NCBI RefSeq assembly: GCF_900100545.1
Contig: NZ_FNDP01000018.1
Coordinates: 1 to 57,305 of the forward strand
Source of the DNA: Pseudobutyrivibrio sp. 49
GTDB lineage: Bacteria; Bacillota; Clostridia; Lachnospirales; Lachnospiraceae
Reading direction: 5' to 3'
DNA: 57,305 bases
Part shown: piece by piece, positions 1-7,039 of the stretch
Numbering within the stretch: the stretch's first letter is position 1
How the letters are laid out: every line of letters starts with the position of its first letter
The notes under the pieces: model-generated
Told to the model about the DNA's origin: nothing
Databases searched by the model: none
The model's input: only the letters and a program-made list of their open reading frames with translations
Position numbers and translations under genes: made by a program

Positions 1-26
1 TCTAAAAAGAGGTAACTGTACATAGC

Positions 27-60
27 CAGTATGTACGAAGCCTTATTCTATCACATACTG
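27..60. repeat. 8-bp inverted repeat upstream of recombinase-like gene
   Basis: CAGTATGT at 27-34 faces ACATACTG at 53-60 with an 18-nt spacer. The arms are perfect. It lies about 170 nt upstream of the recombinase-like gene and may be a protein-binding site; no function is proven. Confidence 0.45.
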
Positions 61-137
61 TACGGTGCGAAGTATATGTAATTAATATTTAACCGCAAGA
101 TACATATCACTCTTACACCGCCTCAGTGTCAATAGTC

Positions 138-191
138 AGTTTTAACGCAACTTTAGGCTATTAATGATGTCCCAAAAGTTGCATTAACTCT
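138..191. promoter_or_regulatory. Inverted repeat, probable binding site of the adjacent recombinase-fold protein
   Basis: TTAACGCAACTTTAGGC at 142-158 is mirrored, with 14 of 17 positions paired, by CCCAAAAGTTGCATTAA at 171-187, and partial pairing continues outward. The core TTGCATTAACT recurs near the other end of the window (57,045-57,120). Such imperfect arms around a 12-nt centre are typical of tyrosine-recombinase or xis sites. The role is inferred from position and symmetry. Confidence 0.5.
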
Positions 192-196
192 GTCAC

Positions 197-231
197 TGTT
201 CGTAAGTTGGCAATAAAGCTATAATTTACTT
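197..231 (+). promoter_or_regulatory. Promoter giving an apparently leaderless transcript
   Basis: A perfect TATAAT lies at 220-225, seven bases before the ATG at 232, so the transcript would begin at or next to the start codon. No purine-rich ribosome site precedes the ATG. The -35 region (about 197-202) is poor and abuts the inverted repeat, consistent with autoregulation. Inferred from sequence only. Confidence 0.45.
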
Positions 232-1236
232 ATGAGTAAATTATCTTCAGAAGAACAACTTCTTTATCAAAAAACTGAAAACTTGGTTAAGACTAAAATG
301 CCAGCTTTTGCAGGAATTTATTTTAGAACAAATGAAGAATCGATGTCTGCTGGTTCTATCTATGGCTATGCAATTGACATGGTCGCATTTTTTGAATTTA
401 TGAGTTCTAGAATGTCATATTCTGTAAAAGATATGAGTATTAAAGACTTTGAGTCTGTTACAGATGCCTTAATTGAAGACTATCTGATAGCATCTCAAAC
501 TTGTTGCTTAGGAAATAGATCAATAGCTGCTATTCGTCGCAGATATGCTGTACTACGTTCATTCTATATGTTTTACTATACCCAAAATCTTATAGATAAT
601 ATTCCAATTTTAAAAGTAAAGCAGCCAAAGTTAGTTAAACAACGTAATTACATGCCTTCAATGGAAGAAAAGTTACAATTATTACAATTTATTTCTGAAG
701 GTACACTTCCATCTACTAGAGCCTCAAATTATCAAAAGAACACTAGAAAAAGAGATTTGGCCATAACTCTTCTACTCGCAGGTGTAGGTCTAAAAATATC
801 TGAATGTGTGATGCTAAATATTAACGATCTCCACCTGGACGAAGGTTATATTGTCGTTAAAAGTAGAAATAACAACATCGTTAATATATCAAGTTCCATC
901 TGCATTGTTCTATCACAATATTTATCTGAACGGCTAGGGATGATTGCAGAATATGGATATGATGATGCCTTATTTTTAAGTCTTCAACGTAAAAGAATTA
1001 GCCAAGACTGTATTGAAGAATTTATTAAGAAATACACTACTGCTCTTTTTGGTGAAAGTATAAAAATAGCTCCTAAAGATTTAACGTTATCTTATCGAGA
1101 AGATTTATTCTTTGATACAAAAAACATTGCTTTCGCTGCAGATAAATGCGGATGCGACCCATTTACTATATTTAATATCTACAAGGCTGATATTTTAGAA
1201 TTACAAAGTAATCCAGTTATTTCAAATAGGCTATAG
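232..1236 (+). CDS. Tyrosine recombinase/integrase-fold protein with degenerate active site
   Basis: The 334-aa protein has the two-part layout of XerC/D-type recombinases. An N-terminal SAM-like core-binding domain (about residues 10-135) is followed by a catalytic-like domain. RDLAITLLLAGVGLKISE (about 175-192) matches the box that normally reads G-x-R-x-S-E, but the catalytic Arg is Lys here. The HxxR box is replaced around PKDLTLSYRED, and the later His is also missing; only a candidate Tyr in IYKAD remains. It may bind DNA without cutting it, or use altered chemistry. Inverted repeats sit just upstream and related motifs lie at the far end of the window. Translation probably starts from a leaderless mRNA. 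The fold assignment is fairly sure; activity is not. Confidence 0.7.
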   Translation: MSKLSSEEQLLYQKTENLVKTKMPAFAGIYFRTNEESMSAGSIYGYAIDMVAFFEFMSSRMSYSVKDMSIKDFESVTDALIEDYLIASQTCCLGNRSIAAIRRRYAVLRSFYMFYYTQNLIDNIPILKVKQPKLVKQRNYMPSMEEKLQLLQFISEGTLPSTRASNYQKNTRKRDLAITLLLAGVGLKISECVMLNINDLHLDEGYIVVKSRNNNIVNISSSICIVLSQYLSERLGMIAEYGYDDALFLSLQRKRISQDCIEEFIKKYTTALFGESIKIAPKDLTLSYREDLFFDTKNIAFAADKCGCDPFTIFNIYKADILELQSNPVISNRL

Positions 1237-1260
1237 AATTTAATCTATAGCCTATTTTGT
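1225..1260 (+). terminator. Rho-independent terminator of the recombinase-like gene
   Basis: AATAGGCTATAGA at 1225-1237 pairs perfectly with TCTATAGCCTATT at 1244-1256, followed by a short T tract. The stop codon lies inside the left arm. Confidence 0.8.
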
Positions 1261-1279
1261 TATTTAATATATAATAATT

Positions 1280-1846
1280 TCAGTTTTCTTCAGATTCAAT
1301 AAATTCCATGTGTCCAGTATCATAACCACAGTCAACCTTAACTGTAATATCTTTTACCTGTTCATTGTCTAATATTTGGTATGTAAAAGAAAGCTCATTG
1401 TTGTCATTCCATGTAAAACTAGGCTTTTCCGAATCATTCCCTGAATAATACCATTCCTTTAACACGCGATTATAATTTGAATCAGTTCCGTCTATAGTAT
1501 CATTTAAAATAATGCCGTAGCATCCTTTTTCTTCACTAATTACTCCATAGGCTTCATATCTTCCTGTAGAATCTTCTGCCATCTTAATAAGTGCATCAGC
1601 ATTTTTATCTAATTCTACTGTATTGTTCCATTCTAGTGGCTCAATACCATCTTCTTCGATTCTATCAATTATCGCCATTATAGTTTCATAATCATCGTTT
1701 ACAGATGATTCCTCGGCCGTATTTGAAGTTTCTGTCACTTCTTGTAAAACTTGTTCCTCGTTACTGCTTTTGGAGTTGTTTCCACAACCTACTAAAATAG
1801 TACCAGCTATCAAAATCGGTGCTATTTTTTTCATTTTCCTTATCAT
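1280..1846 (-). CDS. Putative exported lipoprotein of unknown function
   Basis: A positively charged start (MIRKMKKI) leads to a hydrophobic stretch and the lipobox L-V-G-C at Cys21, so the protein should be lipidated and anchored outside the membrane. A Ser/Glu/Thr-rich linker follows, then a roughly 130-residue domain I do not recognise. I chose the ATG at 1846, about 10 nt after an AGGGAG ribosome site; a TTG two codons upstream is the alternative. The gene stands alone and converges on the recombinase-like gene. Lipoprotein status is well supported; the ligand or partner is unknown. Confidence 0.7.
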   Translation of the reverse strand: MIRKMKKIAPILIAGTILVGCGNNSKSSNEEQVLQEVTETSNTAEESSVNDDYETIMAIIDRIEEDGIEPLEWNNTVELDKNADALIKMAEDSTGRYEAYGVISEEKGCYGIILNDTIDGTDSNYNRVLKEWYYSGNDSEKPSFTWNDNNELSFTYQILDNEQVKDITVKVDCGYDTGHMEFIESEEN

Positions 1847-1974
1847 AATCAAAATTCTCCCTTAAAAAAAATAATCACAAGAGTATTTATCTGTATCACT
1901 CTGAGTAATACAGTTATACCACAGTGCATTATATTTGACAATTAATACAAAATAAAATTGTTATCATATTGTTA

Positions 1975-2400
1975 TCATAAAAGTTTCCCTCGCATAAAGA
2001 ACCAGGTCATAAATGCCATAGAAATAAGAAAAAAACCGGCAGGTTCAAGAATACTTCCTTGGACACATCGTCTAGGATTCTCTCCATTAATTCTAATCAT
2101 AAAACGCTCACTTTCATGATTAAAATATCTTCTTTTCTCAAGAAAATACAATCTTCTTTGAGAGCTAGACGTATAATTTATTCCTTCATATTCATAAGTA
2201 AAAACAGGATAATACATATAATGTTTATAACGATCATTTGGACTATCCACTTTATCTATATATCTTAGAACCGCTTCTACTTTTACATTACATTCACGTA
2301 ATGTAGCTAAACCTTTTGCAAATTCTACTGCTAAATCAAAGCAAAATGCAGCTAGACACATGGCTGCCAGCAACATAAAAACTATATTATCGTCAATCAT
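1975..2400 (-). CDS. Small membrane protein, DUF3592-like
   Basis: I chose the ATG at 2400, preceded by AAGGAAAG at proper spacing. A longer frame upstream lacks a ribosome site and reads through low-complexity sequence. The 141-aa product has an N-terminal transmembrane segment (FMLLAAMCLAAFCF) and a second near the C-terminus (ILEPAGFFLISMAFMTWFF). Between them is a soluble part with Y-Y-P-V-F-T-Y-E-Y-E-G-I-N-Y, the pattern seen in DUF3592-type proteins. The role is unknown. The family link is from pattern memory and moderate. Confidence 0.55.
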   Translation of the reverse strand: MIDDNIVFMLLAAMCLAAFCFDLAVEFAKGLATLRECNVKVEAVLRYIDKVDSPNDRYKHYMYYPVFTYEYEGINYTSSSQRRLYFLEKRRYFNHESERFMIRINGENPRRCVQGSILEPAGFFLISMAFMTWFFMRGKLL

Positions 2401-2600
2401 AACTAAATCTTTCCTTTTCCTGCAATAAAAAAGCCAGCTCCATCGATTTTTCTTTGAAAAATCGATAAAACCAGCGAAAATACGCACATTTTTGCCATTT
2501 ACGTATTTCTTGTATTTTAGTGATGTAGGCGACTCCACGCCTGCATCTGCAAGGCTATTCTAAAAATTTGTGTATTATCTGATAAGATGGTTGAAATTTC

Positions 2601-2729
2601 TTATAACTTAAACTCAACATGAGTTGTCACATCAACAAATGGAACAACCACTTCCTTGGTAACTTCTAATCGAAGCTCGTTCTGTTTATATGACTTAACT
2701 GCTTCCTCATTATCGAAGACTGCCTCCAT
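2601..2729 (-). pseudogene. C-terminal remnant of a stress-responsive A/B-barrel (Dabb) protein
   Basis: A 42-codon frame reads MEAVFDNEEAVKSYKQNELR and ends VDVTTHVEFKL. It resembles the last third of Dabb-domain proteins, where F-x-S-E-E-A-L-x-x-Y precedes a V-x-P-x-V-x-x-R-x-V-V-D-Y strand. An upstream in-frame TAA and the absence of the first two-thirds of the domain show it is a fragment. It was probably left by a past recombination event. Confidence 0.5.
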
Positions 2730-2804
2730 AGCAACATCTCCATTACTATTTTACATCCCCAGATTTAATGTTTTTTCTATGATTCTGGAGAAATAAAACA
2801 CCTA

Positions 2805-4238
2805 TCACACAAATAAATCTTCCAACGTGATTATATTTGTAAAGATCCAACTATACTCATTCCTCTTCACTCCAAATGTTGTAATCAATGTATTACGTAT
2901 GGTTTGCTTTTTAGATATATGTTCCTTAACTAGAGAAACTCTTTCTCGTATCTGCATTTCATACTTTTTATCTACAACAAATTCGTCACTATAAAACTTT
3001 GCTTCACACAAATTAATGACATTATCGGCTCTTTCAATTATAAGGTCTATCTGTGCTCCTGCACTATCCTTTCCGCCAGTTTTAGTCCAAACCGTATTAT
3101 TGGTTTCGATTCCACCAATAGATAATGCATTTTTTATTTGTTTTATATGATTGAAACATATATTTTCAAATGCAACTCCACACCAACTATTTACTGCACT
3201 TGAATTTAAATTGTTCTGCCAATAATAACTTCCGACACGATTTTTACCATTTAGAAAATGTAAATAAAAAATACAAAATGGATCTGTTAACCTATAACAT
3301 TCTTCTCGCTTTCCGTCACCAAATGAAATATATTTAATTGCAAAATCACTGGCAACTATCGCTTCCAAATAATTTGTTAAATCACTTCCACTGGAAATAC
3401 CAGTTCCTTCAGAAATCTCTTTTCTCGTATATCCACGATTTCTAGTAAAAAGAAATTCTACTATCTGTTTTATCTTTTCTGGATTTGAAAATACAGAAGT
3501 AAATAGTCTATCATACTCGCCTTCCAATAGCGGCTTATCAGAAAAGAACAATTCATCTATGTTTTGTGCTAAACTCAGGTCTTCACGAATGTAACCAAGA
3601 TAATATGGTATTCCACCGAAAACCATATAGCTTTGTGCTATGTTATAACGCGTCAAATCAACATGCTGTGACACAAAATAATCTTCACATTCCTTAAGCG
3701 TAAATGGAGATAATTTCATCGTGTAGGTTACTCGATTATATAAGCCACCGTAATTATTCAGCAGCTTATCCTGAATCCAAGAACTAGCACTACCACAAAC
3801 TATAACCATTACGTTACTATGAGCCGAACACCAACCATTAAAAAATGCCTCAAAAGCAGTTACAAATCCAGATCTTTGTGTATCAAGCCATGGCAACTCA
3901 TCTATAAATACCACTTGTCTTCCACCGTCATCTTTCGATATAAGCAGCTTTTCAAGCAAGAAAAATGCCTCTAACCAATTCTTTGGTTTTTTCTCGCCTC
4001 TTAAACCATACATTTGTAATGAAAGAAAAAAATGGTCTAGTTGTGCCTTTAAAGCGCCGTTGTTCTTAATCTCAATTGGGGATAATCCTGTATGACGAAA
4101 AGTAATCCTGTCTTTAAAAGTTTCATTTACAAGATATGTCTTCCCCACACGACGTCTTCCATAAATAACAACAAGTTCTGAGTGATTTCTGTCATATAGT
4201 CTATTTAATTCTTTTACTTCTTTTGTTCTTCCAATCAT
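2805..4238 (-). CDS. AAA-type ATPase with DUF234-like nuclease-fold C-terminus
   Basis: The 477-aa protein has Walker A GRRRVGKT (about residues 27-34) and Walker B VVFIDELPW (about 130-138). The C-terminal region contains A-Q-I-D-L-I-I-E...C-E-A-K-F, the Asp and Glu-x-Lys pattern of a PD-(D/E)XK fold. This matches the archaeal-type ATPase/DUF234 family common in Bacteroidetes and Firmicutes, often on mobile DNA; its cellular job is not established. A GGAGGA lies 19 nt before the ATG, too far to be ideal, and no other start is available because an in-frame stop precedes. A relative lies at 31,462-32,847. Confidence 0.8.
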   Translation of the reverse strand: MIGRTKEVKELNRLYDRNHSELVVIYGRRRVGKTYLVNETFKDRITFRHTGLSPIEIKNNGALKAQLDHFFLSLQMYGLRGEKKPKNWLEAFFLLEKLLISKDDGGRQVVFIDELPWLDTQRSGFVTAFEAFFNGWCSAHSNVMVIVCGSASSWIQDKLLNNYGGLYNRVTYTMKLSPFTLKECEDYFVSQHVDLTRYNIAQSYMVFGGIPYYLGYIREDLSLAQNIDELFFSDKPLLEGEYDRLFTSVFSNPEKIKQIVEFLFTRNRGYTRKEISEGTGISSGSDLTNYLEAIVASDFAIKYISFGDGKREECYRLTDPFCIFYLHFLNGKNRVGSYYWQNNLNSSAVNSWCGVAFENICFNHIKQIKNALSIGGIETNNTVWTKTGGKDSAGAQIDLIIERADNVINLCEAKFYSDEFVVDKKYEMQIRERVSLVKEHISKKQTIRNTLITTFGVKRNEYSWIFTNIITLEDLFV

Positions 4239-4371
4239 AATTTGATTATATATTTATTCCTCCACAATTGCAATATTTTAATCAATTCTGGGGTAATAAA
4301 ATGAGTTTATTATTAATTAACTCCCCGCGATAATATTACATACATTAATATAAGACAGTGAAAATCTTGAC

Positions 4372-4407
4372 ACAAACAAAAATACCACCTGTAAAAAAGA
4401 TGGTATT
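4372..4407 (-). terminator. Terminator of the 23-aa ORF
   Basis: AATACCACC at 4381-4389 pairs with GATGGTATT at 4399-4407 (one mismatch). The A-rich stretch just before it gives a U run on the minus transcript. Confidence 0.6.
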
Positions 4408-4422
4408 TTACTTAATCAATAT

Positions 4423-4494
4423 CTACTTCATAAAAGCTCCAGCCAAATCTTTGTCTCCACCTAACTGCTTAACAATATCTTTTATATCTGCCAT
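4423..4494 (-). CDS. 23-aa small protein or peptide, complete transcription unit
   Basis: The frame encodes MADIKDIVKQLGGDKDLAGA followed by FMK and a stop. It has a strong ribosome site (GAGAGGGGG, 8 nt before the ATG) and its own terminator just downstream, so it looks like an expressed gene, not chance. The peptide is amphipathic, lacks cysteine and has a Gly-Gly pair. It recalls the N-terminal leader part of some RiPP precursors, but there is no core peptide, modification enzyme or transporter nearby. Function unknown. Confidence 0.5.
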   Translation of the reverse strand: MADIKDIVKQLGGDKDLAGAFMK

Positions 4495-4645
4495 TGAAAA
4501 ATCCCCCTCTCACTGACAACAATCTATAGTTTCTATGCATATTATAGTGTTATATGCCTTATTTGTGCAATAATGAGTATTAAAGTTGCAAATGTCCCGT
4601 ATTTGCTTATAATAATTCATAAATAACAACAATATCGTATATATT

Positions 4646-4708
4646 AAGCCTTCTTACAAAGGACCTTGGATGTGTGTGTCTTTCTCTCCCTTGTAATAAG
4701 GCTTTTTA
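4646..4708 (+). terminator. Large terminator-like hairpin between minus-strand genes
   Basis: AAGCCTTCTTACAAAGG (4646-4662) pairs with CCCTTGTAATAAGGCTT (4688-4704), with only a couple of mismatches, followed by a T-rich run. It would end a plus-strand transcript starting around 4560-4640, where I see no ORF, so a small RNA is possible. Confidence 0.5.
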
Positions 4709-4713
4709 TTTGC

Positions 4714-4738
4714 AAAAAAAGGCTGCCCGCCAGCAGCC
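4714..4738 (-). terminator. Minus-strand terminator
   Basis: GGCTGC (4721-4726) and GCAGCC (4733-4738) form a GC-rich stem. Seven A residues at 4714-4720 become the U run on the minus transcript coming from 4954. Confidence 0.6.
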
Positions 4739-4759
4739 ATTTATAGGGAGAATGAATAT

Positions 4760-4810
4760 ATGAAAAAGTTTTCAATCGCTCTTGCGATGATGGTATATTA
4801 TTCCACTTGA
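4760..4810 (+). pseudogene. Truncated signal-peptide start of a lost gene
   Basis: AGGGAG precedes an ATG that opens MKKFSIALAMMVYYST and then stops. The charged start and hydrophobic run look like the first half of a signal peptide, so this is probably the stump of an exported protein gene. A genuine 16-residue peptide cannot be excluded. Confidence 0.35.
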
Positions 4811-4953
4811 ATGTATTTCATCTGATTACAATGTGAAAACTAGCTGAAACTTAAAAAATGTATACTTAACTCTTTATTGATAACAAGGCGTTGTTTCTCC
4901 TAAGATATATTTTCCATTTGCATAAATGTACACACAGTTATTTATATTACAGT

Positions 4954-5205
4954 TTAATCTGCCTCTTCTTCATATTTCTCACGAAGTTCTTTTAAATGTC
5001 TATTCCACACCTCTTCTGCAGGTGAAATATCAATGCGATGCGTATCAAATTCGTTTTCTTCAATTATAATCACTCTGATTTCACATTTGTTTAGTTTATA
5101 ATATCCAGCATTCATTAACTTTTCCATTATTTCATCTACAATTTCTTCATCCATCGTCCAATGTAAATTGTCTCGTTCATCATCATTTAAAATTTTTTCT
5201 GCCAA
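4954..5205 (-). CDS. Acidic hypothetical protein, possibly the distal part of a split gene
   Basis: The 83-aa product is very acidic (MAEKILNDDERDNLHW..., ending EKYEEEAD). The only start is a TTG at 5205 with no ribosome site. It is in the same frame as the 39-aa ORF just upstream, from which only a TAA and three codons separate it. The join would read ...EYEDK-stop-LIELAEKI..., so the two ORFs may be halves of one gene broken by a nonsense mutation, or be made by stop-codon readthrough or reinitiation. No family recognised. Confidence 0.5.
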   Translation of the reverse strand: MAEKILNDDERDNLHWTMDEEIVDEIMEKLMNAGYYKLNKCEIRVIIIEENEFDTHRIDISPAEEVWNRHLKELREKYEEEAD

Positions 5206-5214
5206 CTCGATTAA

Positions 5215-5334
5215 TTATTTATCCTCATACTCCCCAATATAATTTGATAACTCATAATCAAATCGAGCTCTAACTTCTTCTTCTGTCATTGTATCGATGA
5301 CGTGTGCATCGATGCCATAATATAAGTTTTTCAT
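5215..5334 (-). CDS. 39-aa acidic small protein, or N-terminal part of a split gene
   Basis: MKNLYYGIDAHVIDTMTEEE opens the 39-aa frame. A GAGGTGATAG ribosome site lies just before the ATG at 5334, so translation is well supported. It ends in a TAA after EYEDK and continues in the same frame into the 83-aa ORF. It follows the truncated rep gene by about 40 nt on the same strand and may share its transcript. Function unknown. Confidence 0.5.
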   Translation of the reverse strand: MKNLYYGIDAHVIDTMTEEEVRARFDYELSNYIGEYEDK

Positions 5335-5375
5335 TCTATCACCTCTTATAAATATTCTTTCCTAACATATTTGTC

Positions 5376-5870
5376 TTAACATGCAATACAACTATCAATT
5401 GATGATAGTAATACTAGCTGTTTAAATAGATCCGTGGGCGCAACAATTATTTTTTTATTATCGTAATCCTTATAAAAGCAATGGCTCCATGGTATTTTTA
5501 TGGATTCTATTTCGTCTTCGTGAATGTATTCAACATTAATGATACAACGTTCATCCATGTCATCTTCTCTGCTAAATACCGAATCAATTACAATCCTCTT
5601 TTCAACAGAAACCAATTCTTTACAATCTATTGCCCTTATTTTATATGTCCTACAAGTGGGACTGTTTCTAATTGATGATAATAGGGCATCGAATACAAGA
5701 TTCTGTTCTGGCGTAAGTTTGTTTTTCATCGATACTATGACCGTATCCGACTTACCTGCAGTACTTAATTCTTCCAATGCTTTGTTTCCACTACTAATCA
5801 CATTTAAAAAAGCCACCGCTCCTTCCATTGGTTTTTCAGTCGTCAAATCTAACGCTTCTATTATTGTCAT
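5376..5870 (-). pseudogene. Truncated Rep_3-type initiator paralogue
   Basis: The 164-aa product aligns by eye along most of its length with the N-terminal half of the complete Rep at 12,999-14,447. LTPEQNLVFDALLSSI matches FTADENIVFDAILGTM, TYKI matches TYKI, IESIKIPW matches EDSIKVPW, and VAPTDLFKQLVLLSS matches FAPSDFFKDLALCSQ. It stops before the second winged-helix region, so it should not start replication alone. It keeps an intact AAGGAGGAAG ribosome site and could make a half-length, possibly dominant-negative, Rep. Either a decayed initiator from a fused plasmid or a regulator; homology is clear, expression unknown. Confidence 0.7.
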
Positions 5871-6286
5871 ATTCTTCCTCCTTGGATTTACTTCATTAAT
5901 TCAACTCCACATATTTATATAGGTTCCGTTAAATTTTTAACGACCATGTTTTTTGCATAAACTTTATTTATTTTTACTAATTAATGTATACAAAACGCAT
6001 AAAATCCCTTTGTAAATAGGTGTTTATTACTCTAATTGCCAATAATGCCCTTTTTAAAGAAGTCTCCAAATCCTGCTTTTTTTCACTGATATTTACGACA
6101 GAGTTGCATCATTCTGTCGCATTGATATCTCCGACAAAATAAAGGTACAAATCCTTGTAAATCAGTATGGTTTACCTAGAAGGAAACCTCAAAGCTAACC
6201 TTTTTTCATTCGAGACAAACCCCAAAGTCCATATTTAATTCATGCGAATGAAACCCATTCGTAAATAAAATATAGGAGGCCGTAAA
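5871..6286. promoter_or_regulatory. Divergent regulatory region with short inverted repeats
   Basis: This 416-bp stretch separates the truncated rep gene from the 134-aa gene. I see no ORF with a ribosome site. Two inverted repeats stand out: CGACAGA/TCTGTCG at 6096-6119 with a related half site CCGACAAAA downstream, and CGAATG/CATTCG at 6245-6261 just before the next gene's ribosome site. They look like operators. CATTCGAG also occurs at 6208 and 7108. Confidence 0.4.
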
Positions 6287-6691
6287 ATGGCTACAAAAGA
6301 AAATAAAACGCGTGATACCATCACGCCAACAAAATGGGCTCAAAGAGCCAACGAAGGTGACTGGGAAGAATTGATTAAGGATCGCATCTACTTAGACAAG
6401 GAGGTCTTCATGACCAAGTATGGTTTTTCAGCGAGTGGCGTAGCTCCACATGTAGTCGACTATCTTCTAAAGGAAAGAAAGTCAAGACTCCCTGAAGCCG
6501 AACAATCAACTAATCATATTCTTACATATTCTATGCCAACCTCATCTTTCAAAAAGAACACCTTTCCTTTAACTGAAGATACTTACGAGGCTTTTAAAGC
6601 AAAAGCTACCGATCTTCACCGAACATATGGATATGAAGTACGCTATTGCATGGATTCTATCGTGCGAGCAGGTATAGAATACTATTCTTGA
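6287..6691 (+). CDS. Hypothetical protein, possible ribbon-helix-helix-like regulator
   Basis: The 134-aa product starts at an ATG after TATAGGAGGCC. Residues 1-80 are charged and unrecognised. The C-terminal part (NTFPLTEDTYEAFKAKATDL... then MDSIVRAGIEYY) has the short strand and helices expected of a ribbon-helix-helix or plasmid copy-control protein, but the match is weak. Inverted repeats lie immediately upstream and a field of GTGTAAC repeats lies downstream, both plausible targets. It has its own terminator. Role unproven. Confidence 0.5.
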   Translation: MATKENKTRDTITPTKWAQRANEGDWEELIKDRIYLDKEVFMTKYGFSASGVAPHVVDYLLKERKSRLPEAEQSTNHILTYSMPTSSFKKNTFPLTEDTYEAFKAKATDLHRTYGYEVRYCMDSIVRAGIEYYS

Positions 6692-6709
6692 CTTATTGTC
6701 ATGCAGTTA

Positions 6710-6738
6710 GGACCGTATATGCTACGGTCCTCTTTTTT
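6710..6738 (+). terminator. Rho-independent terminator
   Basis: GGACCGTA (6710-6717) and TACGGTCC (6723-6730) form a perfect 8-bp stem followed by TCTTTTTT. Confidence 0.85.
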
Positions 6739-7030
6739 GTGTAACACCTACCTTAGTGTATATACACAAAGCCTAATTCTTATCAAAAGGACTCTTGTAA
6801 GGGGTTCTTTTCCTATGTTTTCGTTCCTTTGTGTTACACAAGGCTTTGTGTAACCAATGTGTAAACCAAGCTTCTCCGCTGCGATTAATCCGAATCCCTT
6901 TCCACATTTCCTACGCCATCCACCCCACTATTTCGATTCCAATCTCCTGCAGCTCATTATCCTTTTTACAAAAAAGGTGTTACACGTTTAAACGTGTATC
7001 TAGTGTGTAATCCGACTTCTCGTTACGATT
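6739..7030. repeat. GTGTAAC-rich repeat and palindrome field
   Basis: The segment has no convincing ORF but repeats GTGTAAC in both orientations: GTGTAACAC at 6739, palindrome GTGTATATACAC at 6756-6767, TTGTGTTACACAA at 6829-6841, GTGTAACC at 6847, GTGTAAACC at 6859, GGTGTTACAC at 6977, the perfect 18-bp palindrome TACACGTTTAAACGTGTA at 6981-6998, and GTGTAATCC at 7005. A longer unit, GTGTAA-n-CC...CTTCTCnnnnnCGATT, occurs at 6859-6886 and 7005-7030. It resembles an iteron, operator or centromere array distinct from the origin at 14.5-15.0 kb. Confidence 0.5.
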
Positions 7031-7039
7031 CTACCGCAT

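Noticed and set aside
2059-2268. Plus-strand ORF of 69 codons
   Set aside because: It lies wholly opposite the DUF3592-like gene, lacks a ribosome site and has shadow-like composition.
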